Both the position numbers and the translations under genes were made by a program. A stretch of 64,000 bases of DNA from Legionella brunensis (GTDB taxonomy: Bacteria; Pseudomonadota; Gammaproteobacteria; Legionellales; Legionellaceae), in NCBI RefSeq assembly GCF_001467025.1, contig NZ_LNXV01000003.1:233870-297869 (forward strand). Direction: 5' to 3'. The notes below the pieces were generated by a model. The model did no database searches, had not been told where the DNA came from, and saw only the letters and a list, made by a program, of their open reading frames with translations. Within the stretch, counting starts at the first letter, position 1. Each line of letters starts with the position of its first letter. Below, piece by piece: positions 1 to 10,700 of the stretch.

Positions 1-21
1 ATTTCAAAATTAGTCACTGAG

Positions 22-1023
22 CTATACGTACTTCAGTAGATTAGTCACCTCAACGGGTTGAGTCGTTGCTGAGACAGAGGAATTAAGTGAATACTTCATA
101 TTAATTAAATTAGCGAGCAAATAGTGCATCAATAACATACTTATGCAGGTTATAATGGCCAGGGACAATGGTGTTGTGAGCAGTAAAAAAAGTCCTATGG
201 GTAAGAAAAAGTTGTTAAAAGTTATTTGATTTAAATCCTTTAGACGAGCATTCGTCATCGCCAACTCTTCGCGCATGATTTGTTGTGGACTATTCTTATT
301 AAGTTTGAGTTGATGTATTAATTGCCGGTCTTTCTCTGTAGCGATTAAAACTCGTAAAAGTGAGCTGAGTAGCACAATAGCGGATACGATAGGTGAAAGT
401 GGTACTGCGACTACAGAAAAGGAGAATAACCCAAAAACTATTCCTATCGATAAGCCAGTGAGTAAGGAGCGAAGAAAATTTAGCTCTTTATTCTGCCATT
501 CGATTGCTAAACGTGCTCGCTCTATACTCGTCGATTGATTATATTTTAAATCATGCTCCTTCTTGTCTTGTTGGTAGCGAATAATTATCACTAACATGTC
601 AATAAACTGTGCTAGTGTCTCTAATTGCATTCCATGAAGACCTGCAGAATTTGAGTTTCTGTAAGATAACCAAAAAAATTGAGTCAGATTAACAACGCAC
701 CATAAGCTGTCATTGACAAGACTGTAGCATAAATCTCTTCGTATTTTATGATCAGTTCTTTCTTGGGATTCGGCCAAAATGAGCTGAATTAATAAACCAA
801 TGTTGGCTGAAAATCGAAGCATATAAAGAGAAAAACTCAGAATTCCTAATGACGTATCTAAAGGGGCAAAATCTCTTCTATTTTTTTGCGATTTTGCTAA
901 ATATTTTGCTAGGCCTTTACTACGATTAAGCTGCAGTCTTTTATCATTTAAGTCAGTCAGCTTGCTATTAAAAAACCTTAATGTGGATTCTAGTTTTGAT
1001 GCACCAGAGTTGTCTTTACTCAT
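22..1023 (-). CDS. Helical membrane protein, function unknown
   Basis: This is a 333-aa protein that I do not recognise as a named family. The N-terminal 60 residues are polar and basic. Hydrophobic helices lie near residues 60-85 and 105-122, and stronger membrane segments near 190-230 and 270-305. A charged stretch around 235-260 (many K, N, R and E) separates the last two pairs. There is no signal peptide and no catalytic motif is visible. The start is an ATG at 1023 with only a weak purine-rich upstream stretch. The gene runs divergently from the two-component system that starts at 1175, so the 151-bp gap serves both. It may be an inner-membrane protein or a membrane-inserting secreted protein; the sequence does not decide. 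Confidence 0.7.
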   Translation of the reverse strand: MSKDNSGASKLESTLRFFNSKLTDLNDKRLQLNRSKGLAKYLAKSQKNRRDFAPLDTSLGILSFSLYMLRFSANIGLLIQLILAESQERTDHKIRRDLCYSLVNDSLWCVVNLTQFFWLSYRNSNSAGLHGMQLETLAQFIDMLVIIIRYQQDKKEHDLKYNQSTSIERARLAIEWQNKELNFLRSLLTGLSIGIVFGLFSFSVVAVPLSPIVSAIVLLSSLLRVLIATEKDRQLIHQLKLNKNSPQQIMREELAMTNARLKDLNQITFNNFFLPIGLFLLLTTPLSLAIITCISMLLMHYLLANLINMKYSLNSSVSATTQPVEVTNLLKYV

Positions 1024-1090
1024 CTTAATTTCATTAAGTAATAAATGATTTCATGATAAGCAATTGAATCTGTCAGAAGAGTGACAGCAA

Positions 1091-1108
1091 GATTACAAAA
1101 TTGTAATC
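1091..1108. promoter_or_regulatory. Perfect 18-bp palindrome, likely response-regulator operator
   Basis: GATTACAA-AA-TTGTAATC is an 8-2-8 perfect inverted repeat. It ends 32 bp before a TATAAT at 1141-1146 and 66 bp before the response-regulator start codon. Sites of this shape (ATTACA-N4-TGTAAT) are known for CopR/CusR/CzcR-type metal-responsive OmpR regulators. Autoregulation of the adjacent two-component genes is therefore the simplest reading. It could also act on the divergent gene at 22-1023. Confidence 0.6.
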
Positions 1109-1140
1109 TAATTCATTAGGCTTGGTAGGCTTTTTTATGG

Positions 1141-1146
1141 TATAAT
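1141..1146 (+). promoter_or_regulatory. Candidate -10 element of the two-component operon
   Basis: TATAAT lies 28 bp upstream of the ATG at 1175. No good -35 is present at normal spacing (the nearest, TTGGTA at 1122-1127, has a 13-bp spacer). This fits a promoter that needs an activator bound at the palindrome at 1091-1108. Confidence 0.5.
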
Positions 1147-1174
1147 TGGGCAAAATTTATGCAAAAAAGACTCT

Positions 1175-1846
1175 ATGCGACTATTAATTGTTGAAGATCA
1201 AAAAAGAACGGCTGATTTTATCTGTAAAGGATTTAATGAGTATCAATTTCAAGCAGATGCGGTATATGATGGCGCAGAAGCAATCTATCAATTATCCGAA
1301 ATTAACTACGATGTTGTCGTTTTGGATGTTATGTTGCCAATTATGGATGGCTGGACTGTACTTGAAAAGATTCGTGAACTAAAACCAGACTTACCTGTTT
1401 TGATGCTTTCTGCTTGTGACGATGTGGATAGTCGTGTCAGAGGACTTGAAATGGGAGCATATGATTACCTTATTAAACCCTTCTCATTCAATGAACTTCT
1501 CGCCCGTGTAAAATCCCTGTTGCGAAGAAAACCTCATGATAATCCTATATTATTAAGCATAGATGATCTTACCTTAGATTTACAAAAGCATACTGCAAAA
1601 CGGGGTGAAAGGAAGTTAACTTTAACAGCAAAAGAATTTAAGTTACTGACGCTAATGTTGCGACGAAGTGGCGAGGTACTGTCAAGGACGAGTATTGCCG
1701 AGCAAGTTTGGGATATTCATTTTGACTCTAATACAAACATCATTGATGTGGCTATTAAACGTTTAAGGGAAAAAGTAGATACGGCAGACTCAACGAAATT
1801 GATCCATACAGTCAGGGGGGTAGGCTATGTATTGGAAGTCCGCTAA
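1175..1846 (+). CDS. OmpR/PhoB-family response regulator
   Basis: This 223-aa protein is a cytoplasmic DNA-binding regulator. The receiver domain (about 1-115) has the acidic pocket E7/D8, the phospho-acceptor D51 in VVVLDVMLP, S79 at the switch position and K101 in the LIKPF motif. The C-terminal winged-helix domain (about 125-223) has TAKEFKLL, the recognition helix around NIIDVAIKRLR and the closing HTVRGVGYVLE. It is the usual length for the family. Its reading frame overlaps the start of the kinase gene, so the two are translated together. The regulator most resembles the CusR/CopR/QseB branch. The palindrome at 1091-1108 suggests metal-type autoregulation, which is inferred. Confidence 0.93.
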   Translation: MRLLIVEDQKRTADFICKGFNEYQFQADAVYDGAEAIYQLSEINYDVVVLDVMLPIMDGWTVLEKIRELKPDLPVLMLSACDDVDSRVRGLEMGAYDYLIKPFSFNELLARVKSLLRRKPHDNPILLSIDDLTLDLQKHTAKRGERKLTLTAKEFKLLTLMLRRSGEVLSRTSIAEQVWDIHFDSNTNIIDVAIKRLREKVDTADSTKLIHTVRGVGYVLEVR

Positions 1847-2900
1847 GTCAATGTCTATCACCAACCGCTTATTGTTGATATTTATCTGCTCCACCGTGCT
1901 GATATTGTCTGTAATTACTGGGTTAGTGTATCCCCCAATGAGAGAATTGCTCCAGCAGTCACATTTGAATCATGAGCATTATAGTTATTTATTAACTCAA
2001 GTCTGTATTAAAAAGTTCTTCGCAGGGCTTTGGTTTTCTACTTTGATCATCATTATAGCCAGTTATCTGCTTGCAAAAAAAAGTATGAAACCTATCAAAA
2101 AATTTACTGATGAGCTTGCATCTATTAGCGCATCATCCCTGGATAAACGATTACCTTATGAAGGAAATCCCAAAGAGCTGCAGGAATTAGCAGCGACTTG
2201 TAATAACATGTTGTTTCGAATCGAAAGTGCATTTAGCCATATCAAGCAGTTTTCAGCGAGTATGGCTCATGAATTAAGAAACCCGATTCACTATTTGCAA
2301 ACCGCCACTGAAATAACCCTGGCAAAACCACAAACAGTTGAAACCTACCAAAATGTCTTACAAACTCATCTTGAAGAGTATCAAAATTTAAACCAACTTA
2401 TAGAAAATCTACTTTTTTTAACTCGCTGTGAACATGGTCAGCTACCATTAAATTTAAAAAAATTATCGGCAAACCAATTAATCAGTTCGATTATTGAGTA
2501 TTACCATCCCATCGCTCATGAAAATAGTATAGAAATTCAGGTTAATGGTGATGCTCAAATTGAAGTCGATGAACATTTATTTAAGCGCGTTATTTCAAAT
2601 TTAATAGATAATAGCCTAGCTTATACCAACAAGGGTGGATGGGTACTAATAAGCATAGAAAAAACCAGCGATAACATTCAAATTTGTATAAGGGACAATG
2701 GGATTGGTATATCGAAAGAGCATTTACCTCTCTTATGTCAAGGATTTTATCGCGTAGATTATAGAACAACTCAGGAAAATGCAGGCCTTGGATTAGGTTT
2801 GACTATCGCTAAATCCATCATGGAACATCATAATGGCCGGCTTGCAATAGACAGCCAGCTAGGTTTAGGTACTCATGTTATCTTAACCTTAAATAAGTAA
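1827..2900 (+). CDS. Sensor histidine kinase, partner of the regulator at 1175
   Basis: This 357-aa inner-membrane kinase has TM1 at about 15-35 and TM2 at about 66-83. They enclose a periplasmic loop of only about 30 residues. A HAMP-like segment follows (86-135). The H box is at 141-155 with phospho-acceptor H148 (SMAHELRNP). The N box is around 255-265 (NLIDNSLAY), G1 is at 290-294 (DNGIG) and G2 is at 319-325. The first ATG (1827) overlaps the regulator gene by 20 bp after a run of G residues. An ATG at 1851 (MSITNR) has GGAAG at 1834-1838 and may be the true start. The short loop suggests that it senses through the membrane or a partner, unlike CusS-type kinases with large sensor domains. 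Confidence 0.92.
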   Translation: MYWKSAKSMSITNRLLLIFICSTVLILSVITGLVYPPMRELLQQSHLNHEHYSYLLTQVCIKKFFAGLWFSTLIIIIASYLLAKKSMKPIKKFTDELASISASSLDKRLPYEGNPKELQELAATCNNMLFRIESAFSHIKQFSASMAHELRNPIHYLQTATEITLAKPQTVETYQNVLQTHLEEYQNLNQLIENLLFLTRCEHGQLPLNLKKLSANQLISSIIEYYHPIAHENSIEIQVNGDAQIEVDEHLFKRVISNLIDNSLAYTNKGGWVLISIEKTSDNIQICIRDNGIGISKEHLPLLCQGFYRVDYRTTQENAGLGLGLTIAKSIMEHHNGRLAIDSQLGLGTHVILTLNK

Positions 2901-3090
2901 GTCTCTTCTTACATAACCAATCGTTACCCTTATGAACGAGTTGTTAGGTTTCATTGGCCATAAATTATCTCAACTGCATTAACGCTGCTGAGTTATGCGG
3001 GAGTTATGATATCTTAATCTCGGATTACGATGACATCTAATCTAAGTAGCAGTATGGATTTACCCCCGATCTTTTAAAAGGACATTGATT

Positions 3091-3897
3091 ATGAAAAGTG
3101 GTACGCAATTAGTATCCGGATTTGCGCGTTCATTTATATCTGGACAAGCAATTTCAGATGCAACGGTTACTGTACTTGAAAATGAAAAATTAAAATTTCA
3201 GACCGACTCCGCCGGGAGATTTGGGCCATTTGAATGGCCTGTTGGGGAGCCCATTACTTTAGTTTTTGAGAAGCCAGGATCTTTTTGGTCTGGATATAAG
3301 ACGACACAAACTGCAACCTTGATAGTTCCACCGGAAGGAATAAATGATGCGAATTTTCTAAAAAACATTTCATTCCAAGTCCCGTCAAACATTGCTTATA
3401 AATTTCTTTCTTTTGCTATGGGTTTGACTGAAGATCCACAAGCATGCCAGATTGCGGCGACAGTGACTCCTCCGAATACTACTATGGCTGATATTCCACA
3501 AGGTGTTGCAGATGTTAAAGTAACCCTATCACCCGGTGTAAATTCAAGAACATTTTATTTTGGTATTTTCCCAATTATCCACAAAACAAATCCTTTTATC
3601 AGAAAATTAGAGGCTACTTCACTGGATGGCGGTGTTGCATTTATCAATGTCCCGCCAGGTGATTATGTCATGGAAGCAAAAAAAGATAACATGCTATTTT
3701 CTAAAGTAGCAATTAAAGCCCGTAAAGGTGTTGTTGTGAACGCAAGTCCGCCACATGGGCCCACTCTGTTACAAGAACCTAAATCAAATGAAGTAGGAAA
3801 AAAAGCAAATCATTTTAATTTTTTTAAACCTGCATTAGCAATAGGATTAGTGACTGGTGCTTGCATAGCTGGAGCCGTGTTAAGTAGATCTTATTGA
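3091..3897 (+). CDS. Unknown protein with two beta-sandwich-like segments
   Basis: This 268-aa protein is not a named family I recognise. Residues about 5-75 (VSGFARSFISGQAISDATVTV, then TDSAGRFGPFEW) look like a carboxypeptidase-regulatory or CNA-B-type beta fold. A second similar segment lies near 135-215 (VADVKVTL through INVPPGDYVMEA). The C-terminus ends in one hydrophobic helix (PALAIGLVTGACIAGAVL), so it may be membrane-anchored at its tail. No signal peptide is visible. I chose the ATG at 3091 because AAAAGGA at 3076-3082 is 8 bp upstream; a TTG at 3085 is too close to that site. A clear terminator follows the gene. Confidence 0.75.
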   Translation: MKSGTQLVSGFARSFISGQAISDATVTVLENEKLKFQTDSAGRFGPFEWPVGEPITLVFEKPGSFWSGYKTTQTATLIVPPEGINDANFLKNISFQVPSNIAYKFLSFAMGLTEDPQACQIAATVTPPNTTMADIPQGVADVKVTLSPGVNSRTFYFGIFPIIHKTNPFIRKLEATSLDGGVAFINVPPGDYVMEAKKDNMLFSKVAIKARKGVVVNASPPHGPTLLQEPKSNEVGKKANHFNFFKPALAIGLVTGACIAGAVLSRSY

Positions 3898-3906
3898 AAA
3901 TATCCG

Positions 3907-3937
3907 CCCGGATTAGACAAGTTGTAATCCGGGTTTC
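3907..3937 (+). terminator. Rho-independent terminator after the gene at 3091
   Basis: CCCGGATTA (3907-3915) pairs perfectly with TAATCCGGG (3925-3933) across a 9-nt loop, followed by TTTCTT. It lies 10 bp after the stop codon. Confidence 0.8.
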
Positions 3938-4000
3938 TTACGGCTTTATTCTTGATATCCACTACAAAGTAATTCACCATGGTAAAAAATTCCCATAGGT

Positions 4001-4714
4001 GTGTTATTCGTGCAAATCAAAAATAGCAATAAAAATTTAGGTGTTTTGTTGTACCCGCGGGTTCAACCTATGGATGTAATAGGCCCTTGGGAAGTATTTG
4101 CTACCTGGAAGAATATCTTAGGTGGGGCATTAGAAATGTATTTAGTCGCAGAGACAGCAGAATTATTGCAGGGAGAGAATAATATTATGTTAAAACCTCA
4201 CTGCGACTTCTCTAATTCGCCGCAATTTGATTTTTTGCTTATTCCCGGAGGTCCTGGTCGTCGGGAACAGGTATTCAACAAAGCGGTGATTGATTTTATT
4301 AGCCAACAAGCAGTGCACTGTGAATATATTTTATCAGTATGTACTGGCACTTTTCTGCTGAGGGCTGCCAATTTATTGCAAGATAAACAAGCTACTACTT
4401 ATTGGCGAGCTATCAATGAGTTAAAAGCGGCCGGTGATGTCGAGGTAATTGAAAAAAGAATAGTTGTTTCCGGAAACATTTGGACCGCTGGTGGTGTTTC
4501 AAGTGGCGTAGATTTGGCTTTAGCGCTCATTGCTGAAATTGCAGGTACCGATACAGCGGGGAAAGTTCAACTATTATTTGAGTATTTTCCAAGTAACAAG
4601 GTTTATTGTCGAGAAGATATGATTAAAGGCTTGCCTCCTTACATGCCCCACATTCAAGAGAGCCCTGAAGTGTTGCCAGATTATGTCAAAAAGATAATTG
4701 TGGATGAGATATAA
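4001..4714 (+). CDS. DJ-1/PfpI-family protein, isonitrile-hydratase-like
   Basis: This 237-aa cytoplasmic alpha/beta protein of the class I glutamine-amidotransferase-like fold shows the pattern of the InhA (isonitrile hydratase) and AraC-associated DJ-1 branch. D25 sits in QPMDVIGPWEVF, there is an IPGGPG turn at about 81-86, and the nucleophile C114 is in LSVCTGTFLLRAA, followed by QATTYW. The substrate cannot be told from sequence. The start is uncertain: GTG at 4001 is only 2 bp after the AGG at 3996-3998, while GTG at 4010 is better spaced. The gene stands alone between the terminator at 3907 and the convergent giant gene. Confidence 0.85.
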   Translation: MLFVQIKNSNKNLGVLLYPRVQPMDVIGPWEVFATWKNILGGALEMYLVAETAELLQGENNIMLKPHCDFSNSPQFDFLLIPGGPGRREQVFNKAVIDFISQQAVHCEYILSVCTGTFLLRAANLLQDKQATTYWRAINELKAAGDVEVIEKRIVVSGNIWTAGGVSSGVDLALALIAEIAGTDTAGKVQLLFEYFPSNKVYCREDMIKGLPPYMPHIQESPEVLPDYVKKIIVDEI

Positions 4715-4799
4715 ACTGTTTTGGCGGTTAAATAAGCTACCCTTTTCATGGGGGGCTATTATTAGAGAAATCTTTGATTTAGCAGGAAGGAGTCATATC

Positions 4800-7700
4800 T
4801 TACTTGGGTACAAGGGTGTGATCATGAGTATTGTCTTCCTTCAATTTGATTACTTCTTGCTTAAATAATGTGGATGCTTTTTTCGACTTCTCCACTTTTT
4901 CTGCCTCATCCTCCTTCTGGGAAACAGAATCCTCTGTCAATGATTCGGAGGCTTCTGTGATCAGCCCCTCTTTAGACAGTTTTTTAGATGCAACCGTATT
5001 CTCAGTCAGACTATGGCTCTCTCTTTTTAGTATTCCAATGTTATCTCTTGTCATTGTAGTGGTTATTGCAGTGGTGTTATCAAGGGTTTGTTGGCTTTCT
5101 ATTTCATCAATGCTGTACACATGTTCGAATTCATGCATGACATGACATTCTCTTAGTCGGATCGCCTCAGCGTCATTTCTTATTATAACTGTAGCTATGT
5201 CAAGAGATTGTTTGGCTTTGCTCTCTGCTTCATCAAGGCCATGCATATGTAGCTGTTGCTTCTGCATATCTAGCTCTATCTCGTAAAATTCAGGAGGCAT
5301 AAACGTTAGAGTTGCAGAAGTTGAAACATCATCGCGAATGATGCGTTCTAGATCAAAGTGGCTCTCAAGAAATGCTATTGGCTCATTTTTTTCAAGAGCA
5401 ACTTGATGTCTGGCAAAAACCTGCCATAGATTTTTGATGCCGGAGAGTAATTTATTCACAGCCGATTTTTCTGCCTTCAATTCAGCAAGGGTATTTTCTT
5501 CAAGTTGTTTTAGTTGTTCCCGGAGTTGGGCCTTTTTTTCCTGTATTGTCGCAAGATCTCCTTTTCTTAGACCTTTCGCCTCATCAATTTGTCGTTGAAT
5601 GTCTAAAACCTCCGCATCCAATTTTGCCAAAGCCTTATAGGTGGAAGGAAACATCTGTGCTTCTTGGCCATCAACGGGATCAAGCTTGGAAGAGCGGTTT
5701 TCCACAGGCTGATAATTGTCCAGAATATTCTCAACGGCTTTACGTCCTACTAGAAATGAGGCCGATTCTCTGCATAGAGAAATAAATTCGCTGTCAATCG
5801 TACGAATGCTTTGACCCACTAATACTTGTTTAACAGCTTTCATAATCGCCATGGGGGAAATAGGGACTTTTTCATGGTCTAAAAGGACATCAGGCAATTT
5901 GTAATCAAGGTTATTAATTTTCCCTTTTACATGGCTATGGAGGCTTGCAAAGAACGCTGATTGCTCTTGCGATGGAGTAGTCGTTGCTAAAAGAAATCCC
6001 TTTTTAATGAAGTTGTTAATGTCTTCTTTAACGGCAACAATACTACTATCTAGAGGGAGATCAACTACAGGAAATCCTACCTTCGGTGGAGCATGGATAT
6101 TTTCCGCTGAGCTTAAGGAATAGCAAAGCCGGGGCATAATTACACTGATTAGTTTATTCGCATCCATTTTATTATCGGCTGCGAATTTGGTAAGTCCATC
6201 AATTACTTTTTGATGAAATTGATCAATGGGTAAGCCTTTACTTGAATTGGTAGCTTCTTCAATAGTACTAACAAATTGGTTCCATTTTTTGTGTCTCTTG
6301 TCATCGGTTTTTTCCTTACTATCCGTCCACTGCCGTTTTATGTCTTGCAATTCCTTTCTTAGCGCTAATTCTAATTTATTCTTTGGCCAAGGTGGTGAAG
6401 ATTGAGCCGCTGCATATAAAGATTCAATTGGGGTAAAAATTTTGCTTTTATACTGTGCTACTTTTTGATACCGTTCCTCTGTTGCTTTCGCAATAGCCTG
6501 AATATAGGCATTTAATTTTTTATCTAACTCCGTAGGTGACAAGGCCTGCTTTTTGTTCTCCTCATAGAGTTCATTACAACAATGGGTGATTGCTTTGTCT
6601 ATACCAGCAAACGTTTTCCCGAAGACTTCTATACCAAACTCTTTATTGTCTCCTATTTTTAGGCGGCACATTGCGCCTACATTTTTAGCTAGAAAATCTT
6701 CATGCATTTTTCTACGATTTAGATGGTCTTTCATTGATTCGCCAAAGCTTTTGTCTATACTGGCTTTAGCTCGGCCAATGGCTGCATTCTTCTTGGTTTC
6801 TAATTCGGCTATTTTTTTGTCGTAATCCTCTAATACTTTTTTCTTTTTTGCCTTAAGTGACGCTAATTCCTTTTTAAACTCTGTTCGTTTACTCATTGCC
6901 GCATCATATTCTTGATTAATCTGCTCTTTAATTTGCTTAAGTTTGGGAGTCTTCTCTGATATCTCAGACTCAGTATCCATAGGCATTTCAGCCAAAATGC
7001 GTTTGTTTAACTTTGCAGAGATAAATACTTCTGTGCGGTCGGCTCCTTCCCCAATGGAAATGGTCACGCCTTTCTTTTCATATTTGTCTTTGATGGAGAG
7101 GTTAGTTCGGCCGATGTGAAGTCCAATGTCTTGTTTTTTGTTGCCATAAAAGCCCCATGCAGGGAGTTTAAAAGGAACACCAGCTTGAGGGGCATGGGAT
7201 TTAAACTCGATAGTCAACGAGGGTTGTAATTGCTCAGGGGTATATATCCCTTCAAGCGATTGGGCGGGGTTGCTACTCTTTAGTTTGACGTCATACCTAT
7301 AGGATGAAAAATACAGTTTTTTCAAGAGGGAACCTTTCAACGAGGTAATTGCAGGTCCTGTAATGGGGGCAAGCGTCTCTTCCTTTTTCAATCGGATATC
7401 ATACAGGCTCCAAGGAGGAGAAACCGGTGCTGCTTTAAACCGATTGGCCTCATCTTGGTTAATCAAAATTACTTTGGGATTTCCTTCTTCTCGAGCGAGG
7501 AAATATTGCAGTGGAGGGGTTAGGTTTCCATGCTCTAAGTCTAATTGCTCATCCAGCAGATAAGTAGGGCTGCACCGAACCGGATCGTTTTCATTGAATA
7601 AATGGGACATATGAGCAATGCTACTTGCTCGTGGTAACTGCTCCATGTTTTCACTGCTAGATAAATAAGACATGGAGACTGGCTCAAAGGGAAAGTCATA

Positions 7701-10700
7701 TTTTTTGAGTTGGGCGTCAACCACCACTTCTTCATTGGCGACTTCCGAAAAGGAGTGGGTTTGTGTCTGATTTTGACTTTCGGATTGACTCTCAGATTGG
7801 TTTTCCGTTTCTGAATGAGATTCATTCATTGTGCTTGCGGAAGGAATAATAAATTCATCACTGAGTTGTGCCTCACGTTTTTGGATAATGCGCTGTTCCA
7901 TCTCAAGATAGGGCTGTTGATTCGTCGCCAGAGGTAGGTTCATTTTCTGTCTGGCGAGATTGACTTCGCTAAAGACAGTGGTCAATTGCTTCTCAAAGGA
8001 GGTCTTTAAATCCCTGATAAAATCCTCTTTCTTCACATGGCCATAGGCTTTACCGTATTTGGCATATAAATCAGTGCTGCTGCCAGAAATAAAGGGGGAG
8101 ATGTTGTTTAAGGCTTTGATGCATTCACGGAAGGCTTCAACTTGCGTTTCAGTCAGGGTTGGCGACATTAACTTCGTAAGCTCTGCTTGCTGCTGCAAAA
8201 TGGCATTTTTTATGACGGCGTCTAACTCCATCGTGAGCAAAGAAACGTTGCTTAAATTGCTCTCAAGTTCTCTCTGCCTTAGCCAGAAGGCAATATCATT
8301 GCCTGTCAGCGTGTGTTCTTTCTTAAGTCCTAAATAGCTAATTATTTTTTCTCGAACAGTATCAGGCACTGCGGTAGAGAAGGATTGGCCTGATGTTTTA
8401 TCGACAATCTTTCTCATCCGCATAATGGCTTGTTTGTAGTCATTGTTCGTGACCGTGAAATTCAAAGTGAGTAGGGCATGAGCACCATCCATCTGTTTGA
8501 TGTCCGCACCACGTGAGTGGCTTTGGTCATAATAGGTAAAATAACTGCCTTCTCGATCGGATTCACTGACCATCTCTGGGGTTAAATCAACAATCTTTTC
8601 CTTATTGGCAGAATCCAAGACCAATAATTTTTTCATATTGGTCAGATCATCATAGAAGATCACCCCTTTCAGTGGGCTTGCCTGACTTTTCAGTTGCATC
8701 GCTATTTCTTTGGCAACGGCACGATTGGAAGATTTGCACAAGCCGCCGACATCAATCAGTGTTCTTGTATTGGGTGAAAAGGAACTTGCTAATTGCTTAA
8801 TTAATGCCGTGGTATAGTCTTCTCCTGTTTGGGTAAAGCTGGTTGTATTCAATGGAGTGGTGGCCTGGCAATTTTTCCTGCCCATAATGCCTAAGGTCAT
8901 GTTGCCATCTGCCGCAGGGTCAAGCATGTTGACTTTAAAATGAGAGGAGGTATCCCCTGCTGTGCCTGAAAAACCAATCACAGCATCATTAGCAGTACCT
9001 TGCTCGTAGCGATTGCTGTTGGCTTTTCCCGCATCAAATTTAACTTGCTCTTGAATGACGGTACGAGCCAACATTTTGCGAAATGCGGTGGGTGGAATTT
9101 GTCCCTCTTTCATGCGCGGTTCAAGCGTTGCGAAATACTGTTTTCGCGCTTCATTGCGAATGAGTGGATCTTCAATTTCTGCTAATGCTTTAATTTCCTG
9201 AACGAGTGTTTTAAATTCCGGATCGAGTTGTCCACTTGATGGGTTTAAGAACGGGGTTTCACCAATGCCTTTTCTAAAGGCGTCAATTAAAAACTCTAAA
9301 TGCGGTTGTTCGTTGAGTTCTGTTCTTGGGTCAAGGTAATACAGCAAGCTAGTAATGGCAGTCACCTCGGGGTTGTCAAATCGTGAGCCTTGAGGTTTGG
9401 GCGTGTTGGCTGCGGAATAAGGGATGGCTATCAATAAAGGGGTTCTGGATGAAGCGTCTTTTCCTGTTCGAAGGGCTTCATAATCATACAATTTTGAACC
9501 GTCTTTGGCGTTTTCAAACCAAACACCAAAGTCAGTTCCTGGTTCTTTTTCCGTAAAAATACTGAGCATCACTGGATTGGTCAGGATAGCGCGGATTAAA
9601 TAAATTTCCGTGCTGTTTGCTGCTGTGACGGAAGCCGGTTGTTTGACTTCCAATGAGGTGATGTAGTTAAACAGACTGTGGTCGTCATCGTTGATGCCAA
9701 ACTGTTGGAGCAGGGTGGTTGCCAAATGCGTAACGGATTTATCCTCTGAAGCTTTGATGGTTTGGGTAATCACTTCTAACGGATAAATTTCAGTGCTATC
9801 CAGTGCGATTTTCTCACCTGCCGTATAATTGACTTCGGTGGTGGCTGGGTCTTGTGTTGCATCCAACTCGTCAAACACAGAAATGGTTTCTAATGAACGA
9901 ATTTCATTCAGCAAAGAGATGCATTCCATCAGCTCTTTTTGTTGTAAAGGCTCGTTACTGGCTCGCAGCAGCAGGTCTAAGAAAATCTTGGCTTGGCACT
10001 CTAAAGAATTGCGGACACTAGGCGCTTGTACTAGAACCTCTCGGTTTTCCCTCACCCGTTGATAGAGCATCAATCTCTTTTTCAAATCAGCCTTGGCATC
10101 TTGCAGTGATTTTAAGCGCGGGCTCTTTTCACCCATGTTGGATTCGGGATCGGTTGCGATGCGATAACGCTGGAAGTCATCTTTGACCGCGCGGCGGCCG
10201 AGAATGTTTGTCAGCGTGAGAGACATATCGGCGGTATTGGTTTCAAGTGCTGATTTGGGCACAATAAAGCGAACCAGTTTTTCTCCGGTTTTATACAGTG
10301 CCACTAACGGCAACAAAGAGGTTTTGCCAAATCCCATTCGAGCTTGTGCGGCATCAATTTTATCGGGATCTGTCTTGTCATCGAGCAATAATCCATGGAA
10401 AATACTGACCTGACGCGCATTACAGCGATGACCAAATTCGGATTCAAACAGCAAGAAAGCGCGCTGCATTTTTTGCTCTTGTTCAACCTTTAAAACCTCT
10501 TCTTTCGTGGACTTCTCATCCAAAGGCAGCTCAGATTCAAGAAGTTTATCAAGTTGGTAGTTTCTTCGGGTATGCAACATGGCAAGGGCCTTGGAATCTT
10601 GCCCCATGTTGAAAGTCTCTTGGATATCATTTAAATGATCCAATTCAGTTTTGTGATACAACAGTCGGGTGGTACCGTTTTTAAGGACAATCTCAATTTG

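Noticed and set aside
4730-4765. Terminator between the PfpI gene and the giant gene
   Set aside because: AGCTACCC and GGGGGGCT make only an imperfect stem with no T run, so I do not call it.
5121-5135. HEFEH (HExxH zinc-protease motif) near residue 4,504 of the giant protein
   Set aside because: It lies in a low-complexity, charged tail with no third ligand motif. The pattern is expected by chance in a protein of 4,614 aa.
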